Assembly: GCA_037447655.1 (NCBI GenBank)
Contig: JBBHKE010002430.1
Location: 95,255 to 134,312 of the forward strand
Source: Zygnema cylindricum
Lineage: Eukaryota > Streptophyta > Zygnematophyceae > Zygnematales > Zygnemataceae
Direction: 5' to 3'
Length of the DNA: 39,058 nt
In this document: piece by piece, positions 23,480 to 33,139 of the stretch
Position numbering within the stretch: the first letter of the stretch is position 1
Layout of the letters: every line of letters starts with the position of its first letter
Program-made: the position numbers and the translations under genes
The notes under the pieces: generated by a model
Told to the model about the DNA's origin: nothing
What the model saw: only the letters and a program-made list of their open reading frames with translations
The model's database searches: none

Positions 23480-24401
23480 ACCATTTATGAAAGGGAATTG
23501 ATTATCGCAATGACTATTTTGGTTGCGCGCAGTCACTCACGTAAATTTGTCAAAGATTTTGCATTTTAAGTACACATTGGTACAAGTTAAGCAATTTGAC
23601 CGTCAATCTGTTGAGCAGCTTTGACTTTCAAAATATTGTAACAACCGGTTTAAATTTTGTCGCGCTTGTGAAAGTCGACCGTCATAACAAAATCATCCAA
23701 TTCACACGGTCGGTCAAGATTTACTGTAACAAAGTTGCGCAAACCATATGTAAATAAAGTGTTGCGCACAGTCACTTTCTCACTTTACGTGAGCTATGAT
23801 GCAAGAGCACATGTTGGCTTTTACCTTAGCCGCAAAATTAATATATATGAAATCACATACTTTGTACAATAAAACAAAACGGACCGGCGTAAAAATATCA
23901 AGGAAACTAAATGAAAAAAATACGCGTCGTTACGCGCGACCAAAATATGCCACACTATTTACGATTTTTTATTAGATTTCAATTTTGCGGCTAAGATAAA
24001 AGCCAACATGTGCTCTCAAAGAGGAGCTCACGTACAAGTGAAAAGGTGACTATGTGCAACACTTTTATATTTTGGTTGCCGCAGTTTTGTTGCATTAAAT
24101 CTTGGTTGGCCGTGTGAATTTATGATTTTGTTAGAACGGTTGACGTTCACAAGCGCACCAAAATTTTATTTGGTTGTTACAATATTTTGAAAGTCAAAGT
24201 TGTTCAACGGATTGACCGTCAAATTTGAACTCAACGGTACATAACTTATGTCAATGTGTACTTTAAATAGACAATCTATGACAAGGTGACGTAAAGTGAA
24301 TTCGAGCAACAAAATTAGTCACCGCGATGATCAATTCCCTTTATGAAATACATGCTGTCAAATAGTCACTGCGATGATCAATTCCCTTTATGAAATACAT
24401 G
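23480..24401. repeat. Long inverted repeat (foldback), family F
   Basis: Arms of about 400 bp (23480-23876 and 23976-24362) are inverted copies, with an AT-rich spacer of about 100 bp. Matched blocks from tip to centre: GGGAATTGATTATCGC / GCGATGATCAATTCCC, GACTTTCAAAATATTGTAAC / its reverse, and GCACATGTTGGCTTTTA / TAAAAGCCAACATGTGC. No open frame of note. Confidence 0.8.
24316..24401 (+). repeat. 47-bp tandem duplication at the foldback tip
   Basis: TAGTCACCGCGATGATCAAT starts a 47-base unit repeated once at 24363 with one visible substitution. Confidence 0.9.
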
Positions 24402-25034
24402 ATTTCTATATGGACGAGCATTTTGTTTCTATGCAGTTCATTTCGTTGCGTAGTTATTAGTTGAATCTATTCTTGCGTCACTAAAAGCCATGCCGTAAAG
24501 ACAAATAGACTTAATTCACGATAAGTCAATGAAAAGTATTGTTGCGTAATGCTTTGTCCAATATAGAAAAAAACCTGATATGATTTTTAGCACTTAATCT
24601 ACTTTCAGGTGAAACCGAATCAAAAGTTTGATTCATGGTTTGGAACGGTTTGGTACGGTACGTACCGTACTCTAGTGTTCCGTGTCGATCGAAACTGTGA
24701 ACAATCGATTGCGATTTATTTATAACGTTTAAACACTGGCTGCTATCAAATTTACCAACAAATAGTGATATCTAAATGATCGTTCATGGTCAACCAACAT
24801 ATTACTTTTAGTTAAGACATTTTAAATGGACCATATTTACAAAATTATCGGAAAACACAAAAATGTACAAAAAGTAATAACGGGCAATATTGAGTGGAGG
24901 TTCATAACTTTCATATCGCTATACCAATTTCTATTCGATAAACTACATCGATATATGGATTATAAAGATCCCCCAAGAAAGTACGTAACATATTCGATGT
25001 ATAACAACATATTTTGCTTCCGTTAATCAGTGCG
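24402..25034. other. No recognisable feature
   Basis: AT-rich, with a GGTACGGTACGTACCGTAC palindromic block at 24651-24670. No gene. Confidence 0.5.
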
Positions 25035-25307
25035 ATGTGGACTTCGGAGACCCCTGCAAGTTTTGTTACATAAATGCTTGTCACTTTCCTATGTACATGC
25101 GCGTGACGAGCAAGTTCAAATATATCGTGTACTCTCCTTCGTGCAAAATTTGTGGAAAACGTTTGATGCGCGCAAAAACGTTTTTATGACGAATCGGTTG
25201 TTACCTATAATAAAATCACCTTCGAGAGTCACTTTTATTAGAATTGTGAAGATGAACCAGCGTGACGTGGAAATGTGTCGAAAAGATAATATCGCCAAAT
25301 TGGAGTA

Positions 25308-25514
25308 CACCGCGAATCCCTAGTAGCGCTAACAAATGTTTAGTGTTAAAGAACAATTAGTGTGATTAACGCTAGTTGGGAATTTGGGGATTCTCAAAAA
25401 AATCAGTCACTTTAAATTTGTTTTAAGGGTTTTTTTAATCACTCTATTTAAGAATTTGGGTAAAAATTTAGGGCGCCTAATTAGCGTGATTAACCCTAAT
25501 AGCGATTCGCGGTG
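25308..25514. mobile_element. Tc1/mariner-like MITE, family C, complete
   Basis: Ends CACCGCGAATCCCTAGTAGC and ATAGCGATTCGCGGTG with TA on both sides (25306-25307, 25515-25516). 207 bp, nested in a family B element. Confidence 0.8.
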
Positions 25515-25636
25515 TACGTTCAAAGTTTCAAGAGGACGCAAAATGTACTTTAGTTCTTGCCCATTTTCGTAGGGCATAAGATTTTCTCGTTGCAAGTCTC
25601 ATTTTATGTAAAAATGACGGCAAAAAACCCTTAAAC

Positions 25637-26286
25637 CATAGTTTAAAAGTAGGCGTTTTTATGGTAGGCCTTTGGTAGGCGCACAAAGCTTGGCACAAAA
25701 CTCGCGCAGAGTAGGCGTACTGTCTGTGTGTGCATTTGTGCACACTTTTGTGCAAACGTACGAATGTGACGTATGATCATATTGCAGCGCACGCCACTGG
25801 ACGAAATTCCAGCGAACTGACACAGCGTAGGATGAGTTGTGTTATGGGCTTTTCATGTGATATTGTTCCATCGCTACTTTGATCAGTGACCGTCCCATCG
25901 TCCAAATCGGACGGTTTAAATAAAAAATACCCCAAAACTCACAGATTTTTTTTTTTTTGTACCATAGTTCAAAAGTAGGCGTTTTTAGGGTAGGCCTTTG
26001 GTAGGCGCACAAAGCTTGGCACAAAACTCGTGCAGAGTAGGCATACTGTATGTGTGTGCATTTGTGCACACTTTTGTGCGAACGTACGAATTTGACGTAT
26101 GATCATATTGCAGCGCACGCCGCTGGACGAAATTCCAGCGAACTGACACAGTGTAGGATGAGTTGTGTTATGGGCTTTTCATGTGATATTGTTACATCGC
26201 TACTTTGATCAGCGACCGTCCCATCGTCCTAATCGGACGGTTTAAATAAAAAATACCCCAAAACTCACAGATTTTATTTTTTTTGT
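25637..26286. repeat. 326-bp tandem duplication inside the hAT-like element
   Basis: The two units are nearly identical, each starting CATAGTT and ending in the CCCCAAAACTCACAGATTTT block. The shared interior includes GGTAGGCCTTTGGTAGGCGC and GTGCATTTGTGCACACTTTT. Confidence 0.9.
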
Positions 26287-26468
26287 CCAAATGTTTTTCA
26301 AAATTTAGACATGACGATTATTTATATATCTATCGATGTGCAACTCAACCGTGTTACATGTTTTTTTCATTTTGCGACCAATACAATATGGGTCTTAAGG
26401 TCATATTGTATGTTTTACATACAATAGGCATATTGTATGGGCCTACTTTCACCTACGTTTGAACTATG
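25637..26468 (+). mobile_element. hAT-like non-autonomous element (family D, long)
   Basis: Ends CATAGTTTAAAAGTAGGCG and (reverse complement) CATAGTTCAAACGTAGGTG, flanked by a perfect 8-bp duplication CCTTAAAC at 25629-25636 and 26469-26476. The first 326 bp, including the left terminal repeat, are duplicated in tandem (25637-25962 and 25963-26286). The right part carries the AATATG palindromes also found in the short copy at 29168. No coding capacity. Confidence 0.85.
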
Positions 26469-26495
26469 CCTTAAACACATAGGCACACTGCCTAA

Positions 26496-27443
26496 GGGTA
26501 CTTCCCAATTTATTAAAGTACATACTTTTTTCTGTCTTTTTGCCCTAAAATTCAAGGAACTTTGAAAAAAACTTTAGCCGTACGAGAAAATTATTTTTAC
26601 CAAAGTAAAGTGAATGTCAATTCATACTTTGGAGGTACGGCTTGTTTTTCGTTATGTGAACGCATTTTGGCGTTTCCCCTTTTCGACCCCTGGGCAAGAG
26701 AATCCAGCCCAAAAAAAAACTTCATCCAAAATCACCTCGAGGGGGTGATTTTAGTTTAAGTACCGCCCAAACAACGAATGAAAAACAAACCACGCACGCG
26801 CCTTACGATTTGTAAAATTTTAGGACGAGGGAGAGTCCTCGCTATTTTTCTCCGTACCCGTCACGCACTATGTACGAAAAAAAAATTGCAGGGGTCTCGG
26901 ACTTCTAGTTGCATTCATGGGTCCTTTGCATAATTTTTCGCCGTCGTCGCCTCTCCTCTCTCCCTCTTACACTATCGCTGGTATCTCACACTTTTTAGAA
27001 TGAGACACGACAATATTGGTATAAAATGAAAGATCTTTAAAAAATATTTTTTTTGAAATTTTTTAAGTTTTTATTCTATGACAAATCGAGTGAGAAAAGT
27101 AGAAAAAGCGAAATCGGGAAACCATGGCGGAAAGTTCTTGAATTTGTGACGTCGACGTTGTCAAAAGTGAGCGTGACGTCATAATGTCACCAAACCCGAA
27201 ACATTTGCAATATCACAAAAATCTAGACGTTTAGAACCGTCGTTGTTTTTGTTGGCGTCACTAATCGTCGAAAGTTTCGTAGTCGTCTTCAATCGTCAGA
27301 AGTTGTACCTACGTCTACAACCGTCATATGTCAAAGTTCCGATTTCATTTTCGCACATTGGGACGCTCTTCAAAGTAGTACGGCGAATCTTCACTATAGT
27401 CCAAAATACTTTATCAAAGTATTGATTACACGGGGACGTACCC
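26496..27443 (+). mobile_element. Harbinger-like MITE, family B, complete copy
   Basis: Ends GGGTACTTCCC and GGGGACGTACCC with a TAA duplication on both sides (26493-26495, 27444-27446). It is 948 bp, with no transposase-like frame. It sits directly against the end of the reverse-oriented family B copy, sharing one TAA. Confidence 0.72.
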
Positions 27444-27690
27444 TAAGGAATCGATGTTAAGAACGTTTTCTGTTTATATTGAAAAATAATAACTTGAAAT
27501 TTCGTATCGGAGCATTACTGTACTGTCATGTATTGTACTTTCTTGTCTTATCTGGGCTTTTACAAAGAAACTGAATGACTCGGACAAAAAAAATGAAACA
27601 GCGGCTCCAACATGACTCTTCATAGTGACATCAACTTTTCAAATTACCGTTTGCCTGTTTCTAGAAAGGTTTGTTTCGAGTTTCGACTAA

Positions 27691-28437
27691 GGGTGTGTCC
27701 CCATGTGCATAAGAAAGGGTTTTTTTCTGTCGTTTTCCTGTAAAACTTAGCGCCGTACTGCGTAAGTTCCAACCGTACGAAGGAATCGCAAATTTGTATA
27801 GTACAATTTAAGTCACCCTCGAACTTAGGATGTACAAAAATTTGTCGTCTTGTATTTTTCGACCCACTTCGACAACAAAAAACGTCATCTTCAACCTTAT
27901 CTTTAAAACACATGCGCGATGTGTTTTAAAACTAGGGATTTTATATAAACAAATAGGAACACATATTCGCACGTGCCGTAATTCTCGAAGTTTTTCACAC
28001 GATTTTCAAAGACAAAGGAAAGTACGGAAGTCGCTATGTTTTGTCCGTTTGCATTTAATACGACAAAGAAAATCACACAAATGATTTTTTTTTTCAGGGT
28101 CTCGAAATTTTGAAGCCATTTCACGTCGATCGGACATGAGACGCCAAGGCAAAGCGCAACTTCTCCAACCGTGAAACGGCACAGGCTGGAAGGCGGTACG
28201 TCTACAATGTCACAGTAAGACATGTGACGTCACACAAGCAGTTCCAAAAAATAACGTCCGACAACACAGATTGTAGACGTTGACAACCGTCACAGGTGTT
28301 GTCGACGTATACAATCGTCACAAACGTAAGTTACGATTGCGTTCTTACACATAGGGACACTTGAAAAGCGGGTCCGCCGGATCCGCGCTAAAATACAAAG
28401 TAGGTTCGCTAAGTTACAAGTACATGGGGACATACCC
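27691..28437 (+). mobile_element. Harbinger-like MITE, family A, copy 4
   Basis: Ends GGGTGTGTCCCCATGTGC and ACATGGGGACATACCC with a perfect TAA duplication (27688-27690, 28438-28440). The interior is a diverged family A subtype with the same block order. Confidence 0.78.
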
Positions 28438-28477
28438 TAATTCTCCAAATAGCATTTGTCGGTGCACAGTAATCCGT

Positions 28478-28640
28478 ACACTGACCGACATCTGTTACGG
28501 TTCTCAAAAACTCATAGCCCATGCCCACCGGAGCATATGTAACTTTTTGCCCATTCCGATGATTTTCCGAAAACTCATCGGAAAACGGGTCTTGTTCACA
28601 CCAAAATTTTGTTCTCAAACGGTTCTCAAAAAGACTTCGG
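28478..28640 (-). repeat. Dispersed repeat H, copy 2
   Basis: Reverse complement of 8325-8450 (AACTTTTTGCCCATTCCGAT and the same hairpin). It lies between a family A MITE and the second phosphatase promoter. Confidence 0.65.
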
Positions 28641-28664
28641 AATGAATAGGCTCTGTACGGTTTT

Positions 28665-29123
28665 TTCCGAGCTTGCCCTAGAAGCACCTCCACCGGAAAA
28701 CGACAATCAAAAGTTCCCCTTCGAAGCTCAGCTGCCCAGCTTTTGTACGAACGGCGAAATATGCCAAATCTCCGACACACTGCGGTAGATTCCTAGGGTC
28801 CACATGCTGACGTGGCAGAAATTACTTGGTGCGCATCAACTCATATACGACAAAGAGCAAGGATCCAACGGGTGCGCATTTTTGTATCCTTCTTTGAAAA
28901 GATGCGTACGGCCACGTTTAGTGTTATAGCGCGTGCGTACCTTTTGATGGGATAAAAATATAGCACGTGTCGTTATTTCACAGGTGCGTGAAACTATCAT
29001 GCCAGATCCCCGAAAATGCTACGTGTAGTGTCGAATTTTCGTGACGTCTGAAGCAAAATCCTACGTGTCAGGCTTTTGATAGGCGGGATTCTCACAGGTG
29101 CTACTTGACACTGTGTCAGTCTA
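28665..29123 (+). promoter_or_regulatory. Upstream promoter region of the second copy
   Basis: Homologous in inverted orientation to 20740-21225. It carries ACGTG, TGACGT and GACACTGTGTCA elements. The left limit of homology is near the repeat ending at about 28640. Confidence 0.55.
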
Positions 29124-29167
29124 ACAGTGTGACATCTACACATTGTGTCGTCCTCGACTATATAAAA
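29124..29167 (+). promoter_or_regulatory. Distal core promoter of the second copy (20-mer and TATA)
   Basis: The 20-mer ACAGTGTGACATCTACACAT at 29124-29143 is followed after 15 bases by TATATAAAA at 29159. This is the arrangement of the complete gene's promoter. It is now separated from exon 1 by the inserted element at 29168-29473. Confidence 0.7.
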
Positions 29168-29473
29168 CATAGTTAAAAAGTAGGTGAAAGTAGGTCCATA
29201 CAATATGCCTATTGTATGCAAAACATACAATATGACCTTAAGACCCATATTGTATTCGGACCTATTCGGACCAATTAAAACATTCGGACCAAAAATTGGA
29301 CCAATTAAAACATTCGGACCAAAAAAAATTATTTACACCGTCAGATTCGGACGATTTGACGGTCGCTGATCAAAGAAGCGATCTAAGAAGATCATGTGAA
29401 AAACCCATAACACAACTTACAATAAAGGCGCCTACCAAAGGCCTACCATAAACACTCCTACTTTTGAAATATG
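29168..29473 (-). mobile_element. hAT-like non-autonomous element (family D, short) in a TATA box
   Basis: Termini CATAGTTAAAAAGTAGG and (reverse complement) CATATTTCAAAAGTAGG form imperfect inverted repeats. The flanks are a perfect 8-bp duplication ATATAAAA at 29160-29167 and 29474-29481. An 8-bp target duplication is typical of hAT transposons. Inside are a palindromic block around ACAATATGCC/ACAATATGACC and a repeated block around ATTAAAACATTCGGACCAAA. No coding capacity. It is homologous, in reverse, to the element at 25637-26468. Confidence 0.8.
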
Positions 29474-29562
29474 ATATAAAAAGACTGCGATTCCGAATCC
29501 CTAAATATTCCACTTCACACTTGTATTCCGTAAAAAAGAAGGAAAGCATGGAAAAGGGAAAC

Positions 29563-29647
29563 ATGGCTTCCCTTTTGGCTTTGGCGTTAATTTCCGTCAT
29601 TGTGACGTCAGCTTCTGCTGACGTTTCTCTTCCTTCTTCACCAACGG
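29563..29647 (+). pseudogene. Second phosphatase exon 1 (orphan 5' end)
   Basis: An 85-base coding exon, the same length as exon 1 of the complete gene, starting at an ATG in the same context (AACATGG) and ending in G followed by a GTATTT donor. It encodes MASLLALALISVIVTSASA (signal peptide) then DVSLPSSPT, clearly paralogous to [28 protein letters not shown]. An upstream in-frame ATG at 29548 is also present, but the second ATG is the aligned one. No exon 2-like sequence is visible from here to 31178, after which retrotransposons fill the window. It may be a remnant, or the first exon of a gene whose intron 1 was invaded and whose other exons lie beyond the window. Confidence 0.72.
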
Positions 29648-30589
29648 GTATTTTTCCCCTAGTTTTTGGTTGTTTTTATTTTCCTTAGTAGTTTTTCTGT
29701 TTTTTCTTTGAATCTAAGGGCTATTTTGTATCCATACTTTGTTGATTTATTATGTTAACAAGTTGTATATATATTTGAAAATTTATGGATCATCAGGGCA
29801 TATAGAAATATTCATGTTATCACGTTTTGTTCCTTCAAAATCTTATAATGTTTAAAATTTTGTGACATTTGAGTCTATCTATGGTCCTTGAAAATCTCCA
29901 CATGACTAAAGAACTTATACTTTTGCGCGAACTAGGAAATTGCAATACCGTGCTACCCCTCACTCGTTATTTTTTAGCTATCCGACAAAAAGCGAGTCAC
30001 AATGTCATAGCTGTTACATTTGTCACGTCCTAGCTACCACATTTATCACTTCCTCGTTGTTACGTTTTGCCACCTCCTCGCTGGTTTTCCATTTGTCACA
30101 GCAAAATCATGCGTCAATTTAATGGCTTCTAGTCGTAGTATGATGTCCCGAACACAACCCTTCATTATTTACATAAATTGACGTCACTGTTGCTGCGTGA
30201 CGCCTATCACGTTAATACTTCATATGAGAAAAAATCATGTTGTTGTTCTCATGTCTCCTTTCGATAATGTTTTTAATTATGTGGCTATTACTGGTTTCAT
30301 CACACTTAGTCACACACGTGTCACGTTGCTGTTTTCCTTTCTTGCATGATTTTTTCTCACGTGTACGACTCACTACTAATGACGTCATAGGTTGCTACAT
30401 TTTTTCTCCTGTTGCGTTAAAAATTATAGCATTTAAAAAACTAGCTCAAAACATTGTAAAAATAAATAAGCTCAAAAACATAAAATGTCATCACTTGGTC
30501 TGTTAAACTTTGACCTAACTTGTACCTTTTTCGTACTTCTTACGATATATTGGAATGCAGCATAGTAGTACTTGTGCACTACAATACAG
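29648..30589 (+). other. Probable intron 1 of the second phosphatase copy
   Basis: The stretch begins at a GT donor and has no recognisable coding exon. It carries scattered TGACGTCA, GTCACGT and CACGTG cores (30020-30390), echoing the cluster in intron 1 of the complete gene (e.g. CATTTGTCACGTC in both). It ends at a family C MITE. Confidence 0.45.
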
Positions 30590-30591
30590 TA

Positions 30592-31100
30592 CACCGCGAA
30601 TCGTAAGTGGAGTTATGTACGCTAATTGCGTCACTCCAAATTTTGACTTTATCACCATAAGTAAAGTACATTATTCTAAATTATTCTTTACATTATTTAA
30701 GGTACTTTTTGAATAAACCTTAATAACTCTAATACGATGCCGTTTTAAATAGTGTGGCGTACGGTCGGCGTTTGACCCTGCAAAATTGTATTTAATTAAG
30801 TTAAAACGTACAAATAATGATTTAATTTAGGTCGTTATCATGCAACTGCGTTTTAACAAACCGCGTCGTGCAAACGTCATAATGACGTGAAACTGTACGT
30901 TTTGTCAAATTCTTTAGATATATCTAATTCACAATAGATATATTCAACGCCCATGTTTACGCAAAAATTAGAGTTATGGATAAATTAGAGTTTTTTTTTT
31001 TTAAATGGTTAATTACCCAAAATAGAGTGAATAACTCTAATTATTATTTTTTCGTTTTTTTACTCTTATTATTTTTTTACTCTAATTACGATTCGCGTTG
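30592..31100. mobile_element. Family C MITE, expanded by an internal insertion
   Basis: Ends CACCGCGAATCGTAAG and ATTACGATTCGCGTTG with TA flanks (30590-30591, 31101-31102). At 509 bp it is more than twice the usual length. The extra DNA (about 30730-30970) is unrelated to other family C copies. Confidence 0.65.
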
Positions 31101-31177
31101 TACCATCTGTTTACTTTATTTTGTCCATATTCGATATTTGTTTCGTCGATATTTCTTTTTCGTGCGTACGAAACGAA

Positions 31178-31950
31178 TGCAACTCTGAGACCTCCATTGG
31201 CCCTCAGAGTAAGCAACTCACACGAAGCCTCTAGCATAACCTTGACCCCTTTGTGTTTCAGCAAAAATAACTGCCAACCTGGCAAACAAAAACTCCTACC
31301 AACTCCACGTGTATGAAGGCAAGACTCCCTTGAGTCGATAGCAAAAAAAATCTTTGAATTTGCTCCCCTGAGCAGTAAGTTATGGAGGGTCAAAGTTGAC
31401 CTTTTGTACAAAGGCTCCCTAGGAGAGAGGGTCCTATCTACCAAATTTTCCTAAGTCCTATCTCACTCTAAAACTCTATCTACTCAAATGCGACAACAAT
31501 TAAAAAACTGTGTTGTACAGAAAGGTACAGGTGCCGATGTACTTTTTGTACGACCAATGTACGACATGGCCAACCAATCCACACATGTCATATTGGGATT
31601 TGTTCCCGCAATCCCCGGAGATGCTGTAATCCAATGAGGTCGTGCCACGTGTCAATTTATGTGGCGGTGACCGAAAACTGCCAAAATCCTACTCCACAAC
31701 CTGTCGAGCGTGTTATGAGAAACATGAGAGGAGGGCCCACTGCCCAGAGTTGTCGGTATCGGAGTCCTACAAATAACCCCCAAAATGTGAATGTTTCCCA
31801 TAATAATAATTATGCCCACTGCTGCCTGCATTTCTCCAATAAACCTGTATGCAAAATAGGGAGGAGTGCATGTGGAGGGCGAAAAGATATCTCCTCCCCT
31901 TTCCTTTCCCCACCTAGCCGGGGAAAAGGGTTAGGTCCTTTGTAATTGAG
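31178..31950 (-). mobile_element. Diverged copia-type LTR (solo or orphaned 3' LTR)
   Basis: Its minus-strand 3' end (GGTCTCAGAGTTGCA) lies at 31178. It shares blocks with the LTRs at 32077 and 37417: GAAGCCTCTAG, CCGATGTACTTT, GCCACGTGTC, TTTGTAATTG. A second, closer relative starts at 38934. Next to the end, ACTCTGAG and CTCAGAGT form an 8-bp hairpin that is conserved in both. No primer-binding site follows it on the left, so it is not a 5' LTR of a minus-strand element. The right limit is approximate. Confidence 0.6.
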
Positions 31951-32076
31951 CCGATGTCCTGATTTCTAGTTACTCTCTGTTGAAAGTATATGAAAGATTC
32001 TCTCAAAATCCAATATTCTTGTACAAAATATTTTGGTTATCGACCCCGGAGGAAATACAACTGAAGCTCCAAAAAG
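31951..32076. other. Junction DNA between two LTRs
   Basis: 126 bases between the diverged LTR and the 3' LTR of the copia element, possibly a remnant of the older element's interior. No coding sequence. Confidence 0.4.
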
Positions 32077-33075
32077 TGAAATTTTATGTCCCCCATTGGA
32101 TCACTGAATTCAAAAAGCCTCTAGATAGCTTTTGGCTAGCCCTCTTTTAATTTGGATCACTTCTACCCATGCAGGCAAATAGACAATCTGACTGCAGCCA
32201 TGTGCAGTCTGGACTCCCCTGAGTCCACAGAAAAAAGAATCACTGAAAATGCCCAACCAGGCAAATTAATTATCAAGTGGCAAAGATGCCAATATTTATA
32301 CAAGCTTGTTGGGAGAGAGGCGGCTACTTCCTCAATCCTTTAAGTCTTAAACCCCTCTCACAACCCCCTATCTACAGATGTACGAAACCAATCAGAAGAC
32401 TGTATAGTACAAAAAGGTACTACGACCGATGTACTTTCTGTAGGGCTAGTGTATGACAAGGTCATCGAGGGGACGTCTGTCTCCTTCAGACTTGTCCTCA
32501 TGCTCCCTGGGATTCCCGCTTCCCAATGATAATTTGCCACGTGTCGACAAGTCGTGTCACATCCAAAAACCGCTAAGACGACCATTCAGGTTTCCCGGCG
32601 ATGATGCGGCCTGTTGGATCCAAACCGGCTTTTAATGTTTCCCTATCCAAAATAACAAATGGCCGGTATATTTGTTTCGTGCGCACTAAATCCCAACTAG
32701 TTCTTATGTCCTTAATTTGTTATTCCATTAATTGCATTAATGATGTAGTTAATGAATAAATAGCTATCAAACCCTATGTATCCTAAAAGATTACGACAAA
32801 CTGGTAAGAGCTGACGGCTATCCCTCGCTCTGCCGGTCGGAGGTTCGAGTCTGCCAGACTTAACCTTTTTGTTGAGAGTGACTTAGGTCACTCTTTAGTC
32901 TTGCCTATGGAGCTGAGGCAGCCATGGCTCCACCGCCCTCTCTATCCTTTAGTGACTACTACAAGTATGGGGGCTAGAGAGAGAAGGTGGAGGCAGGATG
33001 TCTGTGTTTTTTTTTTAGCAAATTTAACTAATTAAAACCTAGAAAATACCTCCCCTAAATCTAGTGATTTCAACA
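32077..33075 (-). repeat. Copia 3' LTR region
   Basis: Positions 32077-32727 match the other LTR. Positions 32728-33075 lie between that match and the polypurine tract and start TGTTGAAATC on the minus strand. Either the LTR is 999 bp and the right copy lost its first third, or a separate 206-bp LTR-like unit with TGTTGA...TCAACA ends (33075-32870) has been added here. Confidence 0.65.
32796..32861 (+). other. tRNA-like segment (Pol III A/B box)
   Basis: GGTAAGAGC resembles the end of a tRNA A box and GGTTCGAGTCT is one base from the B-box consensus, about 30 bases further on. The D stem and acceptor stem do not pair, so it is a tRNA-derived fragment (pseudo-tRNA or SINE head), not a tRNA gene. 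It sits inside the 3' LTR region. Confidence 0.45.
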
Positions 33076-33086
33076 CTCCCCTGATT
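33076..33086 (-). promoter_or_regulatory. Polypurine tract
   Basis: AATCAGGGGAG followed at once by TGTTGAAATC, the usual plus-strand priming site and LTR start of copia elements. Confidence 0.75.
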
Positions 33087-33139
33087 TTCTAGTCTAATTT
33101 CAGTTTCTCTTTTAAACCACACTTTTCTCTACAGTATTT

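Larger units (their letters stand above)
25035..26492 (-). mobile_element. Family B element with two nested insertions
   Basis: The outer element matches the inverted family B copy at 22197 (GGAGACCCCTGCA, TACATGCGCGTGACGAGCA, GGGCATAAGATTTTCTC blocks) and ends CACACTGCC then TAA. It was entered first or later by a family C MITE (25308-25514) and by a hAT-like element (25637-26468); both insertions are bounded by intact target duplications. Confidence 0.5.

Noticed and set aside
31178-31210. Helitron end
   Set aside because: The hairpin is present, but there is no CTRR terminus, and the sequence aligns with LTR ends that are followed by a primer-binding site.
32358-32585. Minus-strand frame of 75 codons in the 3' LTR
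   Set aside because: It lies in LTR DNA; the other LTR copy has disrupting differences and no domain is recognisable.
32796-32861. Functional tRNA gene
   Set aside because: The A- and B-box motifs are present, but the D stem and acceptor stem do not pair and no anticodon arm can be drawn.
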